Source: Mesostigma viride (lineage: Eukaryota; Streptophyta; Mesostigmatophyceae; Mesostigmatales; Mesostigmataceae). Taken from it: a stretch of DNA of 64,000 nt. The DNA lies in contig RPFO01000891.1 in NCBI GenBank assembly GCA_009746045.1, positions 705,699 through 769,698 on the forward strand, read 5' to 3'. The translations under genes were made by a program, and so were the position numbers. Position 1 is the stretch's first letter. Each line of letters begins with the position of its first letter. The notes beneath the pieces were generated by a model. The model saw nothing but the letters and a program-made list of their open reading frames with translations, did no database searches and was not told the origin of the DNA. This document shows, one piece after another, positions 1 to 10,900 of this stretch.

Positions 1-348
1 CTTTTAACTCCCTTGAGTGTGCACGACGGATAGGGGGCAGAGACCCCCCCCTTCCCTCACGCCACAGGCATGCCATGTGTGCAGGGTGCTCAATCGGACC
101 CGTCTAACTAAAAAACGATCCGGGGCATCCCCTGTGAGAGCAATATGTCCCGTGTGAGCATTGCATTGCTATGGAGACGTGAGCAAACAAGCATGGTGCT
201 AGGCGAAGCGCATAGCTAGGCTGGCTGATGTCTGTTGGTTACAGATGGCTAGGCTATGGATGGCTACGTTCTGCCCTGCATTGGCATTGCGCTATGGGAT
301 GGCGATGTCAAGGTTGCATCACCCGAGCATTGGTGTGACTTAATCCGG
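1..348. other. left edge, no gene recognised
   Basis: No coding signal, RNA gene or clear repeat is seen here. The stretch has several short ATGC/GCATGC-rich words and the imperfect motif 'ggatggctaggctatggatggc' type near 240-265, but nothing diagnostic. Confidence 0.4.
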
Positions 349-660
349 CTAATCTAGCCCGTAGGGGCCTTCCACAGCTGGTTGTTGACGATCAGGTCCC
401 TGCCCCGCCAGAACACCTTGTGCTTCTTGGGGTCTTGCTTGTGGCGGAGGTACTCCGCACGGCCACTCCAGTCGCGTTGCTGCTGCTGCTGCTGAGGCGG
501 GGTTCAGGTCGTCGTCCAGCGTCCAGGAGAGGTCGTGCAGCTTCTTGCGGCACAAGAGGAACAGTCGCTCATCCTCAATGGAACGGAAGGTAAGCAGGAC
601 TGGTGGGGGTGCCGCCTTGTCCCGTGAGTGGGGAAGGCGGTGCCCACGCAGTTCTGATTT
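349..660 (-). pseudogene. fragment of L1-ORF1-like retroelement protein
   Basis: Read on minus, this stretch gives the C-terminal part of the same protein family as the ORF1-only elements at 58002-59377 and 16190-17700. Shared features are an 'LGKSELRGHRLP' segment, a conserved hydrophobic strand followed by an arginine-rich helix, and a DDDL motif. The frame is then lost in a CAG/CTG triplet run near 480-495. The expected ending (WRGRDLIVNNQLW) is still readable in another frame down to about 352. It is therefore an old, frameshifted copy. Family membership is by direct comparison within the window; RNA binding is inferred from the L1 ORF1p resemblance. Confidence 0.6.
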
Positions 661-949
661 ACCTAGAGCGGTGCTGTATACCATGGACATGCATGCAATG
701 TAGTTCTCCTGGATACACAGTCGATGTGGCCCGTGTGTGATTTTCTTGGGGGGGTGCACCGTGCGTCCACCCACCAACTTGTTTGTGTTAGCTTGTGTAA
801 ATAAGTAAGTACTTTGCGTGCCATGCCTGGGGCAATGCCATGCACAAGTAAGCAAGTCCTTTAACGTGTCATGTGCATGGGCATGCCACGGAGTACTATG
901 CTCATCTCATTATTAAAAATAATTACACGAAAGTTACAAAGATCGACGC

Positions 950-1290
950 ATCATGCCCCAATCATATACATAGTCACTATAGCGGGGGATGTAATCCTCA
1001 TCTGAGCTGTCCTCAACTGTAATGGCATACGAGGCGGTAGTGTAGCGGCTGTCCTCCTAGGGGCATGCATGATAGCCGGCTCCACCCAGTACGGACTTCT
1101 ACCCTGGCTAGCAAGGGGCCGCAGGGGTTGTGGGGAGAAAACAGGAGCATGCCCTCAGGAAGTTGCTCATCGCAGATGGCAGCCCATTTCTCCTTGTCTA
1201 ACATGCGGGCCCGGACGGTACAGATAGTCCCAGAAGCCCTGCATCCTCAAGCAGTTGTGTCACATAGCTAGGCCGGTCCGGGTCGCGCCG
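950..1290 (-). repeat. dispersed repeat U, copy 1 (decayed coding tail)
   Basis: This unit is shared with 18600-18870 and 20236-20440. On minus, all copies read toward a segment like DKEKWAAICDEQLPEG and, in two copies, an acidic end (VEDSSDEDYIP) before a stop. It is probably the 3' coding end of an unclassified mobile element. Frames are broken upstream. No family is recognised. Confidence 0.5.
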
Positions 1291-1484
1291 CGTCGGTGCA
1301 GGGCACGCGCAAGTATTGCCAGCTAGTGGGTTGCGACGGGACAAGGGGACCCTGCCAAAGGAGGAGGTGTCTACCTGGTTGGCCAGTCAAGCTAAGCCCG
1401 CCGGCAGGGCCCACATCGGTATTCACCTGGTCTGTGCGGGTAAGATGGCAGGCAAAGAGGAGGCGGCGGTGTCCCGAATTGATG

Positions 1485-1605
1485 AATTAGTTACACTCGT
1501 GCTCTCGTTGTGGAGTCACGGAGCATTAACCCCGGTGGATGGATGGATGGATGGGTACACGCAATCCTGCTGGTGTAAGCTATCTACAAAAAAAAAAAAA
1601 AAAAA
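1485..1605. repeat. hairpin-tail repeat family 3, with GGAT microsatellite and A-run
   Basis: The unit contains an imperfect form of the CTCCC-CAAC-GGGAG hairpin (reverse complement, near 1500-1520) beside (GGAT)n and an A18 run. Better copies lie at 20490-20605, 36520-36640 and 61665-61735, where the hairpin is followed by TTAA repeats. It is likely the 3' end of a retroelement. Confidence 0.5.
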
Positions 1606-1944
1606 ACATTCCTAATATGTATCTGCGGTGCTCGCGACCCTAGGGGTCTTGTCTAGCATGCCTCCCGCGTTTGCAAACATGCTCCTTCCCCAAGGCAGGG
1701 GGGGTGTTGTCCTGCATGACCTGGGCCCACTTGGCCTTGTCCATCATCCTTTTCCAAATCACGGAGAGGCCTAAAATCGGCGTTTATACACGGTGACGGG
1801 GTTATAAATTAGGTACAAATCTAACATTCAACTTTTAGTCACTTTCAAATCTAAATATTGCTTGCAGCGCTTCCCTAGATTGACTCAACTGACGTCGCCA
1901 GGATGTTGCCAAACACACATCGTTTCAAAAATGGCTTTGCACCC

Positions 1945-4900
1945 TCAGACTTTGGAGCCCTTGAGCTTGAGGTCCAGCAGCAGCTCCCTCTTGCTCGCCC
2001 CTTTCCTGCGGCTCACCCGCTGCGTGGTCGTGGCAGACAGCGTGGACCGCAGCGCCCGCAGCTGGACCGCGGCCGCACGCTCCTCCTCGCTGTCCTCGTC
2101 ATCACTCTCCTCCTCGTCCTCTTCCTTGTCATCTTCCTCGTCGCCCACCTCATCGTCACCCTCGTCGTCCCCATCATTATCCAGCGCCATCTCCCACATC
2201 CCTGGTACGCCGCCCTCAGGCAGCCGCCCCACCTCCAATCCAAAACTCTCCTGCAGATGGACGACACCGGGCGAAGGCGGCGACAACGCCCCACCCTTTC
2301 CCACACTCAATGGCCCTAGTGCTGTACTGACCTCCATCGATGCATGCCCTCCCCACATCATGACCCCCTGGGAATCTCTCAAAGACGCCGCCGTGCCGGC
2401 CGCATCTCTCAAGTTGCCACCGCGGGGGAAATCAATGTATCGGCTCAGTGCCGCACGCAAGTACAGCTCCTTCTCCTCGGAATTGCGCAGCTGCGCCCAC
2501 TGGAAGTAGGGCACCTGCACCACGTGCCAGCCCATCGCGCGCAGGAGCCTGGCCTTGAGCACCGTGGGGCCGAGCGGGTCGAGAGTGTTGTACGCAAAGT
2601 GCGCCGGCCCGTCCGCCTCGATAGCGATCGGCATCACCAGGGTCCCACCGGACGACCTGGGGACCCCGTTCCCACCACCGTGAATGGCCGTGCCATTGAC
2701 TCCACTGCTTGCCGCCGTTGCCCTTCCCCCCGCTGCCCCTGCCCCCGGTGCAACCTGCAAGTCTTCCCCCGCAGAGGTGATGCTACCCCTGGCCACGCCG
2801 GTCCCTTCCGACAAAGACGCAATCGAGCTCCTACTGCTGGCACTAGCGACACTGCTGCTGCTGCTGCTGCTGCTGCCAGCGGCGGTGGTGCTGTTTGTGG
2901 TGGTGAACGTGGCCGCGCTGGCGCACCCTGGGGGCAGCCGCGTGATGGCCATGTCGATACTGTATTCGGGGGTGTCGTACTCCAGCTCGTGCTCCACGCC
3001 CATCTCCAGCAACGTGTCCGAGATGTTCTTCTGGAACTGCGAGACGCTGCCGTTGAGCTTGCCCCCGATCCGCCCTTTGTTCCACGCGCGCTTGGCCTCC
3101 GTCTGCACAAACCCACGGAACCACACCGACGAGAGGAACGCGTCGGCGCCCCCCGCGACCCCTGGAATCGCCCCCCCCAGCCCGCTCAGGTGCTTGGCGT
3201 AGTGCGTCAGCACCAAGTGGACCTGGTACAGCTGGCGCAGCTCGGCCACGTTGTAGCTCTTGCGCGTGGCCGCGTGCGCCCAGAGGCGCGCGAGCAGCTG
3301 CGGGTGGAGGGTATCCGAGACGACGAGCGCCCAGGCCACGTTGGCGAGCCCCTGCGCGTTGAACTCGTCGAGGCGGCGAGAGACTTGCTCGGCGAGTGAC
3401 GCGAATAGGCCCGCGTGGCCGTGGTTGAGCATCGCAAAGGCAAACGCGGAGCAGGCGATGGCTTGGGGGCTGAAGCTGGCCAGGCGGGGGGACGCGTCGT
3501 TCGCGATGGCCTCGAACATGTGGGGGGCCGCGTGGCCCATGCTCGCAAACGCCCTGCAGCGCAGGAACGTGCGGTGTAGGGCGGGGGGGGGGGGGGCAAG
3601 GGCGAAGAGACCTTCAAACGACGAGCACTCAAACAACGATTAACATAGCACCTAAGCTAACGCAGGGGGCAGCCAACCTTGCTACCGTGCTTCTGCAAGC
3701 GTATGCAACGGCCCAGGGACACAGCTGGCAATCCTCACCACATCCATGCAAGGCCTGTCCTCCACCGGGATAGGTACCACATACCAGACTATCTCTCCTT
3801 CGATCTGTCTTTCTTAGCTACCTCTGCGCGCACCACGCTTGCCCTATCATCTGTCACGGTCGCCCTATCGCCCACCAGTCTAGCTCTCTGTCTTCCTTTC
3901 TGTTTGCTTCCACCGCCGCTGCACGCACCACGCGATGTTGGCCACGGCCTGTGGCGAGCAGAAGCCGAGGATGCTGATGCAGTGGGAGGCCATGGCGTCG
4001 AAGAGAGACTCGGAGCGATGGGACACCGTGGCAAACGCCCTGCAGGGAAGAGGCAGGTTGACCCCATGGGAGGGAAAGGTCCAAGTGGACCGACCATGTG
4101 GAGGGACCCATGGGGGATGATCAAGAAGAATTGGCATCAGTGCAAAGTTGGCATTCGTGTGGCATGGGGTGTGACCAAGGGTGCAGTCTGCCTTGCCCTA
4201 AATCCATCCCTTACATCTAGACAGCCCTCAATTAATGCATCCATGCACAGGGATCCGAAACCAACTCTATTTAAGGGCCGCACGGGGTGCCTTGCGAGGC
4301 CCTAATGCCTTGTATAGCGTGCCTTACTTCATACTATCAAGTGGTATGCCTCACAAGGCCCTAATGCCTTGTATAGCATGCCTTACTTCATACTATCAAG
4401 CGGTATGCCTCACAAGGCCCTAATGCCTTGTATAGCGTGCCTTACTTCATACTATCAAGTGGTATGCCTCACAAGGCCCTAGTGCCTTGTATAGCGTGCC
4501 TTACTTCATACTATCAAGTGGTATGCCTCACAAGGCCCTAATGCCTTGTATAGCGTGCCTTACTTCATACTATCAAGCGGTATGCCTCACAAGGCCCTAA
4601 TGCCTTGTATAGCGTGCCTTACTTCATACTATCAAGCGGTATGCCTCACAAGGCCCTAATGCCTTGTATAGCGTGCCTTACTTCATACTATCAAGTGGTA
4701 TGCCTCACAAGGCCCTAATGCCTTGTATAGCGTGCCTTACTTCATACTATCAATGCGGTATGCCTCACAAGGCCCTAATGCCTTGTATAGCGTGCCTTAC
4801 TTCATACTATCAAGCGGTATGCCTCACAAGGCCCTAATGCCTTGTATAGTGTGCCTTACTTCATACTATCAAGTGGTATGCCTCACAAGGCCCTGATGCC

Positions 4901-7900
4901 TTGTATAGTGTGCCTTACTTCATACTATCAAGTGGTATGCCTCACAAGGCCCTAATGCCTTGTATAGTGTGCCTTACTTCATACTATCAAGTGGTATGCC
5001 TCACAAGGCCCTAATGCCTTGTATAGTGTGCCTTACTTCATACTATCAAGCGGTATGCCTCACAAGGCCCTAATGCCTTGTATAGTGTGCCTTACTTCAT
5101 ACTATCAAGTGGTATGCCTCACAAGGCCCTAATGCCTTGTATAGCGTGCCTTACTTCATACTATCAAGCGGTATGCCTCACAAGGCCCTAATGCCTTGTA
5201 TAGCGTGCCTTACTTCATACTATCAAGTGGTATGCCTCACAAGGCCCTAATGCCTTGTATAGCGTGCCTTACTTCATACTATCAAGCGGTATGCCTCACA
5301 ATACATGCCTAATACACCGGCACATTTCTCCACATTTCCTACCCCAGTCAAAAGAATCTAATGTGATTTCGCTGCGCAGCAAATCAGGTAGTCATCTTGA
5401 TAGGGTGCTGCCAGTAAGTCCAGGAAGGCCCTAACTAACTAGCCAATCAGGCCCATTTCCCTGTTATTCCAACAGCCAAAACCACGCAGACATAGAATCC
5501 TATTCCGACACAGGAAAATGTATTGCCAAGGACCGTTTCCTCCGCCCCATGCCCGTGCTGCCATAGACTTGGCACAGCATGACCATGACCATAGAGAGGA
5601 ATCAGTGCTCTGCTTACTGCCCTTATTTAACACTCATCATCGTGACCGCCCATCGAGTATAAATTTTTCGTATCCTGACAGCACCAGGGCATGCTGCATG
5701 CAACAGCGTAACTAGCTCACCACGCCGTGTTGGAGAGCGCTTGCGGGGAGAACCCCGCGATGGTTCTTTCACACGCCACCGCCAGGCCCGCAAACAGCTC
5801 CGGTGCAGGGTGCCGCGCCTTGGCGTACGCCCTGCGGCGTGCACACGATAGATGAAGCCAAGCGAAGGTGAGACAAGGAGCGGAGGCGCGTACGGAACGC
5901 CCAAGCGCACAAAGCGCACAAAACGCACAGAGGGAGCAAACAATGAGGAGAGGAGGGAACGGGATGAGCTGATGGGCGGAGAAATCAAGGACGGAGGGGG
6001 GATTGGGGAGTGATGTAGCCAGTGGGGACATACCGCACTGAGAACAGAGCCAAGGAAAGCGGAAAACAAGGTGGGGTGGGGGGGGGGAAATAGGCATGTC
6101 TTCCCGCCCGTTGCCAAAGGGGCATGCTTGTGCGCCTGCCTCCTTGGAACATGGCAGCGCGTAGCCACTGCTGAGGATGCATCAACCGCGTGATACTGCT
6201 GACGTACAGCCACAGGGAGACAACCCTAAGACACGGCAATGGCGGCCCAATCAGATTTATCACTGTGGCAGATGCACGGCGCGGAATGACCCACCACGCG
6301 GTGCTCGCCAGGTCCTGCGGGATGAACTCGCTCAGCCGGTTGCGGCTCTGCACCGCCACCGCGTCAAACAGCTCTGGCTCGTGGTAGCCGAGCTTTGCGT
6401 ACGCCCTGCCGACGCCAGGTTGGACACACGCATCCACCCCCCATCAACCCCCCATCCACCTCCCATCCACCCCCCATCCACCCCCCATCCACCCCCCATC
6501 CACCCCCCATCCACCCCCCATCCACCCCCCCACCCACCCCACCCCCACCCCCCACCCCACCCCACACCCCCCACCCACCCACCCACCCACCACCACCACC
6601 CACCACCCACCCACCACCCACCCCCACCCACCCACCCACCACCCACCACCCACCCACCACCCCCACCACCCACCACCACCCACCACCCCCCATCCACCCC
6701 CCACCCCACCCCCACCACCCACCCCACCCCACCCCACCCCCACCCACCCACCACCCACCCACCACCCACCACCCACCCACCACCCACCCACCACCCACCC
6801 ACCACACCCACCACCCATCCACCACCCATCCACCACCCATCCACCGCCCACCATGCACCCACAGCGATAGCCAGCCATACCCAACGCCATAGCCAACCAA
6901 ACAACAAGCCCGCCCAATGACAACAACAAAGGATTAGTCTATGATCCCTTCAGCCAGCCAGCCAGCCAGCTGTCCATAGCCAGACAACTAAACAGCTCAT
7001 TGTCGTTTCGTTTACAAGGAAATTATCAGCAGGCCCACCGCCCATCCAACCAGCAATCCCTCCCAGGGCGGCAAGCATCGGCGAAAACATCCAGGCAACA
7101 GCAGGCATGAATCTGTAACAAGGAAACCAGCAAACAGCTAGCAGGTACGCTGGAGGCCACTCTCACTCGATGCTTGCAGATTGCCAAGGTCGCCTGAGGC
7201 ATGCAATTGAACTAAAGTACACCGATTAAGAGGTTGTTTGTGGATTTAAACAAACCCATGGTTCACCTCATGTTTGAATTTTGGACCCAAGTGCGCATGA
7301 TGCCCCATGAACATCGCCCTGAGGTTCAGTCTATGGATGTCTAGAGCACCTGCATCGCTGGATTTCAGCTGATTTCAGGCACCGAAGTAAGCAGGTCGCT
7401 TGCTTATGCTTCTGAAATATTGTAACTTGCATAGGGCGACAGAATTGGCAATTATCGCACAAGCAAGTACACCCATAAGCAAGGACCGTCATTGGCAAGC
7501 ACACTGCCCCATGCCTTGCGCTATGGTATTGGCCGCGTGCCAGGCTCACCAGACGATATTGGACAGGCTCTGCGGAGTGAAGCGCTGGAGAGTGGCCCTC
7601 GCCTCAACCGCCAGAGCATGCAGCAGGGGCGGGTGGACGTGACCGACACGAGCATAGGACCTGCAGGTGAACAGCCAAGCACGCGCACGGAGGGAAGTAT
7701 CCGAGGGGGGTGTCCGTTTACCAAAACGCAAGGTAACACACACAGGTAAACAACCAGGCGCACACACCGAAGGGGCAATGCAGGCAAGAAATTAAATGAA
7801 ATGCGGGAAAGATATTCCGGCGGGGCACGTTTCAAAGAATTTGGGAAGCCAATTTAGTTGGAGAGGTGCGTGTCAATGGGGTTGGAAGGGGAGCACTGGT

Positions 7901-10900
7901 ATCAGGCCCAACGAAACAGACGGCGGATCTTTGCCCAAAGTTTTGCATCTGCGGGTTCCCATGATGCGGCCAGTAATTGTTTGTCAGGATTCTTGGGGAG
8001 AGATGAGGGTTCCTAAAAACTGCTAGCTTCGCGTAGTCCATTCAACCATTAACCAAATTGGTCGCAAACGGCTAGTGTAATTTCCAGCAAACGGCTAGTT
8101 GATTGGCGCCGCACCTGCGGGCTTGTGGTCTGGCGCTAGTCGATTCTTACTCCACAGCGGAGATATATCAACAGCAAAACCACCTTTTTAAAAATTAGAA
8201 AGTACAAGTATCTACCAGGTGTGGCTTTTCACCAGGCTAGAGAGCTTACATGCCCACTGCCTTTAGATACAGGCCCAGAGGCCAGACTTCAGAAAGCACA
8301 GGACATGTGGACGCATGGAGCACAATAAAGGGAAGGCCTCTCAATCTAAGCAAAGATGCATGCTACGTAAGGTTGTGTTGTAGCAAGCTCGTCATCTTAG
8401 CAAAACGATCTAGGCATAGGCATCGTATTCTTGACCGTTGATCTCTTATTCATGACCAGAATGTGGGCTGCTTGTCGAGGGCGGCAGACACGGCGTGCAT
8501 ACAAGCACCCACTACCCTCAAGCATCCCTCGTGCTGTACCGGCGTGTGGCCCTACGTTTGAAAGCAGATCAGCACGGATTCGTGAGTCGGCTGCGACCCA
8601 AATCACCAAGGCGTTTCCGCACATTCAACTCGTGAAGGGCATTGCCAAAGCCACCATCTCCTTTCACCTTTTGCTAACAAAATGCCGCGATAAAACTGCC
8701 CGGCATGGTCTATATGCACCATGCACGGAATGCCCGCTCTGTGCCCGCTTTCTGGTCAAGAGGAGGGGTTAGCCATCAGCTCTCACAGCAGAGGGAGCGG
8801 TTAGCCATTCGCATTCTCTCTCTGTTGAGGGGTGAGCCATCAGCGCTCACCAGGCGACGCTGGAGAGGAAGGTGGGCTTAAATGAGGGCAGCTTTGCGAT
8901 CACCTCGTCCGCCAGCATCGTGAACACTTGGGGGCACGGGTTGCCAATTTTGGCAAAGCTCCAGAGCTGGGGAGGGGGGAAGGGGGGGGGGGCAAGAGAG
9001 TAGTGCAGAGCAGGAGGGCAAGGTGTTTGGGGGGGGAGGGGGAACGGGTGCGGTGGTGGGGAAGAAAGGCAGTGTGCGGTGCCAAGAAGAGGGCCATGGG
9101 GAAGGGCGTGGTGGGCAGAGGTTAGAGGGGGGCGCTGTGACAATATGCTGAGTCGCTGCTATTTTTTTCTTTTGTTAAGTTTCGTTAATTTTACTTTATT
9201 ACTATGGGATTCAAGCGCGCCATGATACGCCTAGACAGAAATAGAAACCAAACTTAGAAACCAAACACATAGGATATACATCAAGGAGACACCCAGCGCA
9301 GGCCAGAAATCGGGAGAATCCGGACCATGGTAGCTTGAGCCTGCCGTTATTGTATCCGCGTTTTCGCGTCGTTCATGATGATGCATATGAATGGAGATGG
9401 AAATGTGTACATGGTGATAGTCTTTTCGGGATGCATGCAATAACGTAAAATGGTGCCGCACACACCGTGCTGCGTAGCTCTTGCCAAAGCAGTTGATTTC
9501 ATCTCACAAATGGACAAGGTACTGTGCTTCTCAGGCCACCCCATCGGCCCCATCATGCCCACGCGTACCGTGCTGCAGAGCTCCTGTGCCCCAAACTGGC
9601 GGTACTGCCCCGACACGACTGCCTGGCCCAGCTTGAGCATCAGCGCGTGCGAGCCGTGCCCAAACTTGCCGTGAGCCCTGCACCAGGCAGAGGAGGGGGG
9701 GTGGGGAGAGAGTGGGCACGAGCGGTATCCATGGGATGATGATACATAGGATGACAGATTAGAAGATTCATAGGATGATACATAGGATGACACACGTGAG
9801 GATGCATAGGATGACACATAGGATGACACATGTGAGGATACATATGAGGACACATAGGATTATGCATCATCACCACCGAGGTAGTGTGTCTCTGAGTACG
9901 TATGCGCATGAGTATTTGTGTGTGCGCAGGGTTTGTGGTATGACTGCCGTTTGTCTTGTGGTAAGCGGCCCGAGCAGCGGCTCACTCGTACGGAGCAAAC
10001 ACACACGGGCACGTCGCCAAAGAAAACCACGAGAGCAGAAGAGCGACTGCCAGTGCATGCAGCCGCCGTGATTCTGCGCGAGAAAGCGCCGACATGGGCC
10101 GTGCGATCCGCGTCAAAATGTGCCCAGCACACACAGCCAAAACGCCCTCACTGCGTGACTTGCGTGGGAAACAGAACGCGCACCTACAAACTTGTGCCAT
10201 CAACAACATGCGCTCTTTTCAATGAGGCTCTCTGGCCAGGATACCTTGATGTGAGACAACGACATGGCGAAAAGATGTGAAACGACATAGTGAGACGATG
10301 TGAGACAGCGACATGGCGACACAATGTGAGAAAACGACATGGCCACACGATGTGAGACAACGAGGCTGGTCGAGAGAAATGCTTGCTGTGCACGCACGCG
10401 CACACTCGCATCGTACAAGCACCCTCACAGCACGTGGTAGTATACCAGAGAGGGCTCTGTGAGTGACGAGGGGGAGAATGCTAATTGTTCCACCAGCCTG
10501 CGTCCGCTACCCGTCACGGCCACCTTACCTTGTGAATTCTTTACTACATAAAAATGAAGAATAAAATATTATGCTGTATACAATATTCACCACACCAGGT
10601 TGGAGAGCGCCTGACTTCAGTTTTGTAGGCCTTGACCCAATTGTGTGTGTTGCACTCCGGCACCGTCCTTCTACGATGTGCTTACAATATAATACCAAAT
10701 ACAACACACAGGCGAGCATGCCCACCACGCTATGTTCGAGAGCGCCTGCGCGTTGCACTCAGGCACCATCCCCTCAAGGTCATGGACCAGCAGGGCCAGC
10801 CGGCGGTCGGCCAGAAGCTGCGCCTGCACGTGGCGCGGCAGCCAGAAGCCAAACTTGGCCACGCGGTGGAAGGCCGTGCACGTATTGACGACAGTGAACT

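Noticed and set aside
2344-3399. 351-aa plus-strand frame and other frames antisense to the last OPR exon
   Set aside because: High-GC antisense shadows of a coding exon with a clear RAP domain.
3554-3636. Start of the OPR protein at 3636 (MFECSSFEG)
   Set aside because: The OPR repeat begins only after an acceptor at 3554-3559, and upstream exons join in phase. The 3636 start would cut the repeat region.
4283-5300. CRISPR-like array
   Set aside because: Units are directly adjacent, there are no unique spacers, and the context is a eukaryotic intron. The same applies to 23015-23400.
6177-6929. Poly-HPPP / poly-WVGG open frames
   Set aside because: C/A-rich low-complexity intron sequence. 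The real coding piece here is the 111-nt exon 6295-6405 on minus.
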